Origin: Ipomoea triloba
Taxonomy: Eukaryota > Streptophyta > Magnoliopsida > Solanales > Convolvulaceae
Assembly: GCF_003576645.1 (NCBI RefSeq)
Contig: NC_044916.1
Span: 27,017,699-27,081,698 of the forward strand
Reading direction: 5' to 3'
DNA length: 64,000 nt
Positions 10,091 to 21,348 of this stretch are shown here, in pieces. Below the pieces are notes generated by a model. That model ran no database searches. It was not told the DNA's origin and was given only the letters and a program-made list of their open reading frames with translations. The translations under genes were made by a program, and so were the position numbers. The stretch's first letter is position 1, and every line of letters begins with the position of its first letter.

Positions 10091-12235
10091 GGAAAAAACT
10101 TGTGTGAGACCGTCTCACGGATCTCAATCCGTGAGACGGGTCGGATCTTTTATTAAAGGGGTCAACATGTGCATCTCACGCCCTCCCCTCATCATTTCTC
10201 TACCCTCAACGTTTCTCTCTCTATTTCGGCCACAAGATCAATCTGCCATTTCCGATCCTTCGCTCCCATCTCCTCCGCTCAAGCTCTTTGTCTCCCCCCG
10301 GCCATCTCCGATCCTTCGCTCAAGCTCTCCACCTCCTCCCATCTCCTCCACCTCCATTTTTGCTGTAGTCTCTAACTCCGGCCAGTATTGCAACTCGGCA
10401 AATGAGAATTTCTCTCATCTCAGTTAAGTTTGAGCAGAAATTGCAATGTATCTTTTTTGTGCCATAGTACATGTTTGGAAGCTTGTGAATAATTAATTAT
10501 TGTGATGATTTGAGTAATTCCTGTTCCAACTTTTTTTTTTTGAGTAATTCATGTTCCAACTTTAATTACATTTTACATTGAGGAATGCTGAAAATTTGAA
10601 ACTGAACCTCTATGTTCACTTCTTCCTTCCCAAAAACTCCATATTGAATTGAATTTAACCCACCTATTTACTCAAAAACTCCATATTGAATTGAATTTAA
10701 CCCACCTATTTACTCAATGATTGCATATTGAATTGAATTTAACCCACCTATTTACTCAATGATTGCACATAATCTTACATATTCTTAACATGACTCCAAG
10801 TTTTAGTCTTACAGGGAAAAGCAATACTTTGAACAAAGAAAACGAAAACAACAACATCATCAAACAGATGAGCAAATAACACATATAGTCAGCAAAGTAA
10901 GAATAATATGTCACTGAATGTTCTCAGTATTAGATTTGTGCTAAAAAGTATTGTGTTTGATGATTAGGGTATTGATTATTCATTTGTGCTATGAAGTACT
11001 ACTACATTTAGGGTAACAAGTACTAGATTTAATACTTAAAGTATTATGTTTAAGTCTTAAAGTTATGATTATTCATTTGTACTATAAAGTATTAGATTTG
11101 TGCAATAAAATATTGTTTTTGATGATTAGAGTATTGATTATTCAATTCATTTGTGTTATGAAGTATTACATTTAGGGTATAAAGTATTAGATTTAATGCT
11201 TAAAGTATTGTGTTTAAGTCTTAAAGTTATGATTATTCATTTGTGGTATGAAGGGTTTTGTGCATAAGAGAGAGGGGAGAAAAAGCTTAAAAAGAGAGAA
11301 GGTGTAAAGTTTGATTACAAGAAGAAAAATGAGTGTGATCATTTGAGAGTGGTAAAATGAGTGTGAAGAAAAAATGAGAAGAATGAGAAGTGATAAAAGC
11401 AGAGGGGATATGAGAGAATGAGAGCTGTGAGTATTAATGATTTTGTTTTCTTTGATGTAGGTTAGTGTGGCAGTAGCTCTGGCAAAGGTAAAGCCAAACA
11501 GTGAGGCTCTGAATGTGGTGCTGAGTTGGGAGCTTTTGGTTTTGGTATGTTGCAGCAAACTAAAATTAAATGACAGATGAATTTTAGTTTTCTTTGTTCA
11601 AAGTATTGTTTTTCCCTGTAAGACTAAAACTTGGAGTCATGTTAAGAATATGTAAGATTATGTGCAATCATTGAGTAAATAGGTGGGTTAAATTCAATTC
11701 AATATGGAGTTTTGGGAAGGAAGAAGTGAACACAGAGGTTCAGTTTCAAATTTTCAGCATTCCTCAATGTAAAATGTAATTAAAGTTGGAACATGAATTA
11801 CTCAAAAAAAAAAAGTTGGAACAGGAATTACTCAAATCATCACAATAATTAATTATTCACAAGCTTCCAAACATGTACTATGGCACAAAAAAGATACATT
11901 GCAATTTCTGCTCAAACTTAACTGAGATGAGAGAAATTCTCATTTGCCGAGTTGCAATACTGGCCGGAGTTAGAGACTACAGCAAAAATGGAGGTGGAGA
12001 GCTTGAGCGAAGGATCGGAGATGGCCGGGAGGAGACAAAGAGCTTGAGCGGAGGAGATGGGAGCGAAGGATCGGAAATGGCAGATTGATCTTGTGGCCGA
12101 AATAGAGAGAGAAACGTTGAGGGTAGAGAAATGATGAGGAGAGGGCGTGAGATGCACATGTTGACCCATTTAATAAAAGATCCGACCCGTCTCACGGATT
12201 GAGATCCGTGAGACGGTCTCACACAAGTTTTTTCC
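10091..12235. mobile_element. Foldback-type DNA transposon with very long terminal inverted repeats
   Basis: The left arm (10091 to about 10845) and right arm (about 11586 to 12235) are inverted copies of each other, beginning GGAAAAAACTTGTGTGAGAC and ending with its complement. Each arm starts with a local palindrome around GAGACCGTCTCAC. The left arm is longer because one 42-bp block is triplicated (from 10641). The roughly 740-bp centre (10846-11585) is AT-rich with internal repeats around AGTATTAGATTTGTG and has no recognisable transposase. The arms contain C/T-rich, gene-like sequence (10180-10380), possibly captured. No convincing target duplication was found. It could be a non-autonomous Mutator-like or foldback element. 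Confidence 0.8.
10641..10766. repeat. 42-bp tandem repeat x3 in the left arm of the foldback element
   Basis: ATATTGAATTGAATTTAACC recurs at 10641, 10683 and 10725 (42-bp spacing). The right arm has the block once, near 11680-11710, so the expansion occurred after the arms formed. Confidence 0.9.
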
Positions 12236-13284
12236 ATATTTAAATACTACTCATAATCTTTTTTTTTTTTAATATAGTCAAGATTTTCACGGGACAGCTA
12301 GTCTGGAAATTTAAGTAAAATAAATAATATGTTGGAAAAATTAAATTTTTGGTCTTTCATTATATCCAAGTACGTACACATTTGGTTGTCTGGAAAATAA
12401 ATTCCATGGAAATGAAATTCTTAATATTTGAGAAAATGTGTTTTATATTTTTTTTTGAAAGACGTGGGTTTTTTTTTTTTTTTTTTGAAAAGAAAGACGT
12501 GTTTCATACTTTGTTTGGATGAAGAAAATAAGTTATTGTAGGCCATAGCATTTGGGAACAAAAGTTCAACCGGAAAAGCACCGATTCACACCTTTATATG
12601 GACTTTATTAATTACACTAATTTTTTGACGCTGGTGTGAATGAGATAATGTCTAATGATTATTTTTTAAATAAATACTTTAAAGTATATTAATACAATAT
12701 TATATAGGAGATGTTCATGCATACGCAATTGAGTGTTGAATTTGTTTATTTAAATCGGTAATTCAAAATATATGAATGCAAGATAATATAGGAGTGATTC
12801 ATTATAATTGTCCCTAAAATTAATGTTTGTAACTTTGTAGTAATAACATGCTGGTCTAAATATTTAGTTTAAAAACAATAGTCGAAATAAAAAATTACTT
12901 TTTGTATGAATTTCTCTAAGTCTTATTAATTCTCTTTTGGGTAGCATAGCCATTGTCTTCATCTTTAGTACATGTTTTCTTCTTTTTATTGGTAGTGTGT
13001 CATGTGTAATTGAGTTATAGGTGATAGCATAGAGGACAACGTCATACAATGAGATTATGGTGTAGGAAGCTGTGGATTTGCCTTGTTGTGTATATGACTG
13101 AAATCTTAGTTGTACTATGAACTCTTGATTTTGTAAGCGTCTGTTGATATTTGGCAGTGATAGTCTTTTTCCAACAAGTTTCACGTATACGTTGTGAGAT
13201 GTGTGTCGTAAATTATCATGTGAAAATATTGAACAAAGTATTCATATTTATTATATTTGTATAAAATAATTGGTAAATAAGTAA
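12236..13284. other. AT-rich intergenic stretch, nothing recognised
   Basis: Poly-T tracts (12258-12270, 12468-12486) and AT-rich sequence. Open frames here show no domain or composition suggesting coding. Confidence 0.6.
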
Positions 13285-13310
13285 ATATATATATATATAT
13301 ATATATATAN

Positions 13311-13382
<72 letters not shown>
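13285..13382. repeat. (TA)n microsatellite
   Basis: About 98 bp of alternating TA with one N at 13310. The N is probably a contig join or ambiguous call, so the true array length is unknown. Confidence 0.95.
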
Positions 13383-13383
<1 letters not shown>

Positions 13384-14998
13384 CATATTTTGTATTATAA
13401 CATTGATATTTAATTATAAGATGGTTTTTCAAAAAATAAAAAATAAATTATAAGATAGTGTAAAAAGAAGACGATGGACAATATAGTGAATATAATGAAT
13501 TAATGAATTTAAATGTAAGAAATCTTTGAATTATAGAAAATAAAGACAATATAACTAATGAAATTTATTTCTTTTTTAATTTTTTTATAATGAATAATTT
13601 TTTTGTTATAAATCTAATTCTAAATTTTTGATACACATCTAATTCTAAATTAATTAAATGCATATTTATTATTATTATTTGTAGCTACTAATTTATTTAA
13701 TTTAATAAAAGCAATAAAATGGGATACATACTTTTCATCCACAACAATGAAGTCATTGATTTTTTATTTCCATTCGTTGTTGAGACAAATTATTTTAGAA
13801 GTTTGTCAATGACAATTGTTACAATTGTTGTTAATAGAGGATGATAATAAATAACTCAAAATATATGGTACAATAGATATTTTATAATAATATAGTAAAA
13901 ATTAACTTACAATTTTGTTTAGAAGTTTTCATGAATTAATAAAATTCTGAGAATGATATGTAAACTTGTTCAATTAGAGCCAGTGAGTCATTAACATTGT
14001 CAATTCTTTGGAAAATGGCCTTACCGTTTTAGAGTCCAGGTGTAATTGTATTTATGATTAACAACTTTGTTGTTAGGTCGTGCAGGTCTGACAATGATGT
14101 AAAAATAATTTTGTCCGACAAAAAAATTGTACAATATTTGTAATTAAAGTAATGTACAATTGTACCATTATAGAAATACATACAAAAAATATTAATACCA
14201 TAATGACATAAATTATTCGAATAACGCAAAAACATAATTGAAATATTGAGTCTTGTTTTAAATAATCAAAAGACGATTAATTAAAGGGATAAGGGTCAAA
14301 TAGGCCCTCAAATTATACCCAAAACAGCAATTAGACCCTCAATCTATAAAAACCTCCAATTGAACCCTACAACTTGTTTTTTTTTTTTTTTTTTGGAAAC
14401 CTACAACTTGTTAAATAGTGCAATTGGTCCATTTTACCTGTAATCTTCAGGTTAATGCTGACATAAGCAACCATGTGTACTAAAAAAATAAAAAACGTAC
14501 ATATGGTGACATGTACTACAATTAAAATATATTTAATGTATATTATTATTATTATATCTAAAGCTAAAAAGTAAAATAAATAAATAAAACCCTAAACTAA
14601 TCTCTCACCCAAATTCCACTCCAATCAGAACCCATTCTGATTATACCTAGATTCCATTCCGACTCCATTTGAGACTCCATTTGCGACTTCAACACTACAC
14701 CATTAACCACTCCTAAAGCTTTGTTAGTAGACATCATTGAATAATCCAAAAGCTCTATTGGTACGGACCCTACGACTCCACAAAACTTTGTTCGTAGACT
14801 CCATTGACGACGACGGGAGAAGAGGGTGATAGAAGAGGTGTTCACAAATATAATCGCATTGGTTTAGGTAATAGATCAGAGGTACACTTTGTAGTAGAAA
14901 ATGCTTTGTATAGTTGATAGTATTTATATATTACATAAAATTGATTTGAAAATGAATTTCCCTACTTTATAAACCACATGGATTTCACTACTTATAGT
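13383..14998. other. AT-rich intergenic DNA with a GGGTCAAATAGG-type MITE fragment
   Basis: No supported gene. At about 14285-14470, GGGATAAGGGTCAAATAGGC followed by wording of the ACAGCAATTAGACCC kind resembles one end of a MITE family whose relatives occur near 33460-33610 (inverted) and 47165-47330. A poly-T run at 14379-14396 interrupts it. No matching far end was found. Confidence 0.4.
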
Positions 14999-15325
14999 TA
15001 GGGGTGTGCATTCGGTTAACCGAACGGTTAACCGAACCGAACTACCAAAACCGAATTAACCGAACTTCCCAAACCCTTTAACCGTTTACCGAACCGAAGT
15101 TTCTATTTTCGAATTAACCGAACCGAAATTTTTTTCGGTTAATCGGTCGGTTAACCGATTAACCGAAATTTTAAATCAAATTTTAAAATTCTTTAAATGC
15201 AAAGTAATCATCCAAACTCAAACATCATGATTCCTGTATAATCGCTGGTGGAGTGGTTGGTGGCGGATGCGTGGGCGAGTGGCGGTGGCTGTCAGCGAGA
15301 GCAGAGATAGACAGTGAGGGGCGGT

Positions 15326-16290
15326 GGGCCAACCGGCCGATGGCGGCTGCGTGGGCGAGTGGCGGTGGCTGTCAGCGAGAGCAGAGATGGTAGTGGCTGG
15401 TGGCTGGTGGCGGTGGCTGGTGGCCGATGGCGGACTGGCGGTGGCTGATGGCAGTGGCTGGTGGCTGGTGGCGGTGGCTGGTGGCAGTGGCTGGTGGCAG
15501 TGGCTGGTGGCGGTGGGCCAACCGGCCGATGGCGGCTGCGTGGGCGAGTGGCGGTGGCTGTCAGCGAGAGCAGAGATGGCAGTGGCTGGTGGCTGGTGGC
15601 GGTGGCTGGTGGCCGATGGCGGACTGGCGGTGGCTGATGGCAGTGGCTGGTGGCTGGTGGCGGTGGCTGGTGGCAGTGGCTGGTGGCAGTGGCTGGTGGC
15701 GGTGGGCCAACCGGCCGATGGCGGCTGCGTGGGCGAGTGGCGGTGGCTGTCAGCGAGAGCAGAGATGGCAGTGGCTGGTGGCTGGTGGCGGTGGCTGGTG
15801 GCCGATGGCGGACTGGCGGTGGCTGATGGCAGTGGCTGGTGGCTGGTGGCGGTGGCTGGTGGCAGTGGCTGGTGGCAGTGGCTGGTGGCGGTGGGCCAAC
15901 CGGCCGATGGCGGCTGCGTGGGCGAGTGGCGGTGGCTGTCAGCGAGAGCAGAGATGGCAGTGGCTGGTGGCTGGTGGCGGTGGCTGGTGGCCGATGGCGG
16001 ACTGGCGGTGGCTGATGGCAGTGGCTGGTGGCTGGTGGCGGTGGCTGGTGGCAGTGGCTGGTGGCAGTGGCTGGTGGCGGTGGGCCAACCGGCCGATGGC
16101 GGCTGCGTGGGCGAGTGGCGGTGGCTGTCAGCGAGAGCAGAGATGGCAGTGGCTGGTGGCTGGTGGCGGTGGCTGGTGGCCGATGGCGGACTGGCGGTGG
16201 CTGATGGCAGTGGCTGGTGGCTGGTGGCGGTGGCTGGTGGCAGTGGCTGGTGGCGGTGGCTGGTGGCGGTGGCTGGTGGCGGCTGATTGG
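15326..16290. repeat. 189-bp GC-rich minisatellite, about five units
   Basis: The landmark AACCGGCCGATGGCGG occurs at 15331, 15520, 15709, 15898 and 16087, exactly 189 bp apart; the last unit is truncated into GGCGGTGGCTGGT sub-repeats. Because 189 is a multiple of three, long frames stay open on both strands (a 393-codon minus frame at 15218-16399 and two plus frames). Their translations are low-complexity (HRHQPPAT or GWWRWLV) and are not accepted as genes. Confidence 0.93.
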
Positions 16291-16447
16291 CGGTGGCTGC
16301 CGGCTGGGCGGCGCTGCGAGAGACGGAGAGAGTCAGAGAAACAGAGAGGCAGAGAGCTTTGGCTTGGACTCTTGGAGGCTGGGGCTTGGGTTTGCTCACT
16401 TGCTGAACTGAAATTAGGGTTAGGGTATTAGGGATTAGATATTATAA

Positions 16448-16449
<2 letters not shown>

Positions 16450-16503
<54 letters not shown>
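16450..16503. repeat. (TA)n microsatellite inside the hAT element
   Basis: About 54 bp of pure alternating TA. Confidence 0.95.
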
Positions 16504-16509
<6 letters not shown>

Positions 16510-16701
16510 TTTTCGGTTAACCATTCGGTTAATTCGGTTAACCGGCTGTTTCGAACCGAATTAACCGTTAACCGAAATTATAGGAATCCTTTAACCGTTC
16601 ACCGAACCGAAAAATTTCGGTTCGGTTACGGTTAACCGAATTTCATCGGGTCGGTCGGTTAACCGCGGTTAACCGACCATTTGAACACCCCTACTTATAG
16701 T

Positions 16702-17736
16702 CCATCTTGATGGAACTATATAAACCTAGGATAAGCAACTCTGCAACTGCAATGAACATCTTAAACCCTAGTCCCTCCACAAATTTAAAAGGAAGTTTAT
16801 CTATAATTATCATTTCTACTAAGGCCTTCCTAATAGATTCTTGATTAAAAACTTATGTTCTTAACTCTCCCACGGTAGATTGAGATGCATCAGAGGTAGT
16901 AACAACTTAAAATGTGAGAAGGAGTAGCCTTATATCTCTAGAGATTTTTCAAACAGCTTAATTATTAGCATGTGGATGGTTCAATTCCTTAAGTATGAAG
17001 AAGTACCATGTTTTTTTTTATTCACATTGATATATCTTGGCACAATATATACACTTCTCATTTATAGTAACAACATTACTATAAGAAATTCTTTCAAAAC
17101 GATCCCAAACTCTGGATCTGGCATCAACCTGCAGCTTCCTTTTCTTCGCAGGAACTACAATAGGAGGTCTCACATTTTGTTGAGTCCACCACTATAGGTT
17201 TATCAATTAAAGAATTGAAAGGTTGACTAGCTAACAGTTTGGACTTCCACCACCATAGGTTTATCAATTAAAGAATTGAAAGGTTGACTAGCTAACAAGC
17301 ATACTGATCTAAACAAATGGAATACTATTAGTACACATGGTAGGATACATATTAAAGAAGCTCAAACAGTCATGCATTTATACAGAATGTTGTATATGAG
17401 CAGCGCAATAAACATACAAAGAAATCCAAAATTGGACACTTAATAGTTCATAATTAGGGGCTCCATTTTTTTTTTTAATACACTCTATTACAATGCAGTA
17501 TCTGTTCATAACTACTTTCTCGAACCCACCACCTCCCGTATAAAGGGAAGGGTTTAATGCCACTGGACCACAAGGTCCTTGACATTAGGGGCTCCACTTA
17601 AGAGTCATACATCCATAAACATATAATGATATGTTTTTTGAAAACACATACAATGATATTATGATACAAAGAAATCTAGATTCAGGCACTTATACAATTC
17701 ATCATTTATCTGGATTTCAAAATTAGGGCTTCCACC
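16702..17736. other. Intergenic DNA with a 61-bp tandem duplication
   Basis: ATAGGTTTATCAATTAAAGA recurs at 17194 and 17255, giving a duplicated block of about 61 bp (17190-17297). No gene is supported in this stretch. Confidence 0.6.
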
Positions 17737-18600
17737 ACTACTACAAAAGATAGCTACGACATTTTTTTTTTAAATACATACAAGGCAGTTTTTGAAGTAT
17801 CGTGTAACTGACTAACGTGGTAAATAAATACTTTCTATGGCAGTTCTTATTTTACCTATATAATCAATGTATAATCATAAACATACACGATGTATACATG
17901 ATTTCAAAATAAAATAAAATTATACTTTATACGGAGGTTCCAAGTGAAACCGCCGTCTAAAGTGCACTTTGTAGTATATAACCTCCGTATATATTCTAAA
18001 ATTTAAAAAAATATATAGTATATAGTTAGGCGTATATAACCACCATATATACTATAAATATTTTTTTTTAAAAAAAACATAAAGTAATATACTCTAAATA
18101 TTAAAAACAAAAACTATATAGTATATACGGTGGTTATTCATATACCTGCCGTATATATATTATAAAATTTAAAATAATTAAAAAATATACCGTATATACT
18201 CTAAATATTAAAAAAATAAAAAAAAATTATATATATTATATACAGCGGTCATATGTATAACCGACATATATTCTAAATATATTTAAATTAATTAAAAACA
18301 AATATCATATATACGATGGTTATTGTATAACCATTGTATATACACTAAATATTTTTTAAAAAACTATATAGTTTATACGGCGATTATAAGTATAACCGCC
18401 TTATATACTATAAAAATAAAAGAAATAAAAATAATAGTATATACAACGATTGTGTAATTGCCCAGTATACTTCAATTTTAAAAAAATTAATTAAGGTATA
18501 TACTATGATCATTTAAAAAATTGTCCTCTATTAAGTGACGTAAAAAAATTAATTAAGATATATATCACTTTTATTTAAAAAATTGCCGTCTATTAAATGA
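17737..18600. mobile_element. CACTA-type transposon end and subterminal repeat region
   Basis: CACTACTACAAAAGA at 17737 is the canonical terminus of plant CACTA (En/Spm) elements. It is followed by many short, diverged repeats in both orientations around TATACGGCGGTTAT and TATAACCGCC, as in CACTA subterminal regions. The opposite terminus (TTTTGTAGTAGTG) was not found, so this is a truncated or decayed non-autonomous copy and its right limit is approximate. Confidence 0.6.
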
Positions 18601-20577
18601 CGAAGTATAACAAAGATAAAACTAGAGAATTAGAGATTAGAGATAACTAAGCATCTGTGAGAAATTGAGAGAAGAACTCAAAGAAGAGAATAGAGATGTC
18701 TAGAAGATTAAACATATGCCACTCTGTAAATTAAATGAGGCTTCCACATCTGTAAATCCTAAACGTATATGTCTGTTGCAGCGCCGTTTTTACGAGGCTT
18801 TGGGGCCTTTCCATCATCGTCGACGTGGGAGTCTCCACAGGCAAAGATAATCAAAGAAATTATTATTATGACAGACTCACAGACATAACAACAGCGGAAA
18901 ACATCACCATAAAACCAAAACTACTGCCTACGGCGGCATCGATCATCCGCCACAACATATAGTATCTCTTGCCATCTCTAATCTAATTAGAATGTAATAA
19001 TGTTCTGATTTTCAGTGTAATTAATTGAGAAAATAGCTAGGCTTAACTTTTATTTCATGTTTAATTTATAGTTAAGGCTATCTTTAGTATTTTTAAATAA
19101 ATTTTTAATAAATATATTAATTATACGAGAAATGTTAAAGAGTTATGAGAGATCACATTGCTAGTGAAAAAAAGTTTGATAGGGAGCCTTGTTTATATTA
19201 ATTATTTTAAGTTGGAATTTGTAAATAGAAGTTCAAATTAGTTGAATGATGTATAAGTAATACGTTTATATTTATTAGTAAAAATAGGCTAGTTTATTAA
19301 AATTAAAAGTCTAAAATGTTAATTTGAAAATATCAAATAAAAAGATTTAGTTGAGCATGCCCAATAAACTTGACAACTTGAAGTTTTAGCATTAGGGTCA
19401 AGAATTTTGAACCTAACTAAAAAAAATTGGTAAGTCCAAACAAATAAGTTTGACAGCTGGTCATAGAAGTGTAGGACTATTTCAAAATCGAAGGAATTGG
19501 CCCGATTGACACCCCTACTAGATAGATTGAAGAGATTAAAAGGACTAATTGAAAATGACAAGAAAGAACCAGAGAAGTTGAGAAATGAAAAAGCATGTTG
19601 CTTAGCTGCAAGATTAATTTAGGTGGGACTTAGGAGAGAGGCCCCTAAACAATGTTAGTTTCATCTTGTACATATGCTAGGGGTAGCTCGCTAGCTCTAT
19701 GCATTGTTTTGACGAATCGGACTTACCACAGACCCACTTGTTCAGACTGTCTGGCAAATCTTTAAAATTCAAAACCTTTCACATTTTTGTCGGATAATCA
19801 GATGGATTCCGATTTGAAAGAAAAAATGAAAAATAATATATTTTAAATGAAATTCGAGAATGTTCATAGTTTTACATGTCAATTTAATATGTTACGGAGT
19901 ATAACTTAAAAGGCAAGCAAATTACAAAAATAAAATCACAAAATGGAATTTACAATTTATAGTATACACTTTGTCACTTTACAAAAATACAAAGATTTCC
20001 AAGAGTACATATCCAACTTTCATATATTCCAATAATCCAAAGGTAATAATTCAAATCATAAGTCCAACTATACTCTTCTTCCTGATAAAATTCCACAAGT
20101 TAAATAAATTAATAAAGTTATAAGACAATTAAAAGTGTAAAATAATAAAATTAAAAAAGTTAAACAAATAAATAAAGGGCTCAAAATGTTTTTTATTTTT
20201 CATGAAAGTCTAGAAAGAATCTTGGACACATGGGAAAAACCCCTAAGACTATCTTTTACATCTAACAGAATCAAATGAAAAGATGAAACACCTAAAGTAG
20301 AGACGTAGAGTTTAAATTTGATATAGTCTGAGAATATTTGAGCCAAGATAAGGCTTCCCGATGGCTATTGCCTCAGCCACCTTGAGTGAGAAAACGTCAT
20401 TCCAATTTCCAAGGTGTGCATCTTCCGGCTTTTAAACAGGAAGCTCTATCGATGACTTGTGCAGAGAAATACAATGTTGGCAAATCTGGACATATTATCC
20501 CAACACTCCTTCGCAACTTTACAGTTCACCAGTGTAAGACGTCCTAGTATATCAGCATACTATATACTATCACAAAA
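18601..20577. other. Intergenic DNA, nothing firmly identified
   Basis: Mostly AT-rich. A mixed-composition patch at 20290-20577 lies directly downstream of the coiled-coil ORF and may be its 3' untranslated region. No domain was recognised. Confidence 0.4.
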
Positions 20578-21012
20578 TTAAGATCGAGAAAGCCGTCCAA
20601 GTATATTAGCTATGTTACCCATAGCTCCCTTTTGAAGGATCAACGATACTTCCAAAGAAATAACCTCTCGAATACCATCGTCCAGTTGGGTCTCTAGATC
20701 CATCCTTTCAGCAACAGAGGCATCTACCTGTTGAGAGGTCGCCTCTAATCGTTGACTAACAGAATGTAATTCTTGCTGTGCAGCCGCTAAGTCGGTAGAT
20801 GTCTTTTTGCTCTTTTCAAACACCGAGTCATATTTATCATAAATTGTTTTAAGACCCTCCCTTAGCATCATGTCTTCATCCGTGAGCTTCTGGTTTTCCT
20901 CACTGAGCCTCTGGTTTTCCTCCCTGAGGCTCTGGTTTTCGTCCCTGAGGCTCTGGTTTTCGTCCCTGAGGCTCTGGTTTTCTTCCCTGAGGCCGCTGCC
21001 AAAGAAGTCCAT
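20578..21012 (-). CDS. Small coiled-coil protein, unknown function (probably the last exon of a gene)
   Basis: A 144-codon frame from ATG at 21012 to TAA at 20578. The N-terminal third consists of perfect heptads (LREENQS, LRDENQS, LREENQR, LSEENQK), encoded by a 21-bp tandem repeat (20885-20995). The rest is also helical with LEATSQQVDASVAERMDLETQL. This predicts a parallel coiled coil; no family is recognised. Just upstream on the minus strand a pyrimidine-rich tract ends in TTTGCAG (about 21022-21030), a strong splice acceptor, so an upstream exon probably exists. A donor-like CCG|GTAAAT lies near 22780. The LTR element at 21081-22738 would then sit inside this intron. Host gene or repeat-derived fragment cannot be decided from sequence alone. 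Confidence 0.45.
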   Translation of the reverse strand: MDFFGSGLREENQSLRDENQSLRDENQSLREENQRLSEENQKLTDEDMMLREGLKTIYDKYDSVFEKSKKTSTDLAAAQQELHSVSQRLEATSQQVDASVAERMDLETQLDDGIREVISLEVSLILQKGAMGNIANILGRLSRS

Positions 21013-21080
21013 AACTCCCTGCAAAGAAAAAAAGGAAAAGGACAGTTAGTATATTTAAACCAATTTTATGGCTGAAGATA

Positions 21081-21242
21081 TATCAGAATATACACAGGCA
21101 CACAGCAGTAAGCAGAGAAGAATGAAATATTGTTGTATTGTTGTAGTGAAGACTACAGAATGAAGAATCAAGTTTTCTGGTCTGTGTACATTGCTATATA
21201 TAAAGAAGGAAAAGTATAGAATGACGCATGTATCCTCCAACA
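21081..21242 (-). repeat. 3' LTR of the gene-capturing element
   Basis: 162 bp, near-identical to 22577-22738; TATATATAAAG near 21197 may serve as a TATA box on this or the other strand. Confidence 0.9.
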
Positions 21243-21348
21243 CCCCCCGTAAGCTGAGCATGCAAGTCTTTGTATGCTCAGCTTAGCATGAAAGTAAGAG
21301 AGACAAGCATAATGAGATTCCTGCTCAATCAACAATGAACTCATCTAC

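Larger units (their letters stand above)
14999..16693. mobile_element. Non-autonomous hAT element with 8-bp target duplication
   Basis: Ends are TAGGGGTGTGCA and TGAACACCCCTA, flanked on both sides by CTTATAGT (14991-14998 and 16694-16701), a perfect 8-bp target-site duplication as expected for hAT transposons. Subterminal regions are dense in GGTTAACCGAAC-type palindromes (15010-15175 and 16510-16680). The centre is a GC-rich 189-bp minisatellite (15326-16290) and the right part a (TA)n run (16450-16503). No transposase is present, so movement would need an autonomous hAT elsewhere. Confidence 0.88.

Noticed and set aside
13181..13432. Open frame of alternating Tyr-Ile
   Set aside because: A translation of the (TA)n microsatellite.
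15218..16431. Long open frames on both strands across the 189-bp minisatellite
   Set aside because: They stay open because the unit is a multiple of three and has few stops; the translations are low-complexity and mutually overlapping.
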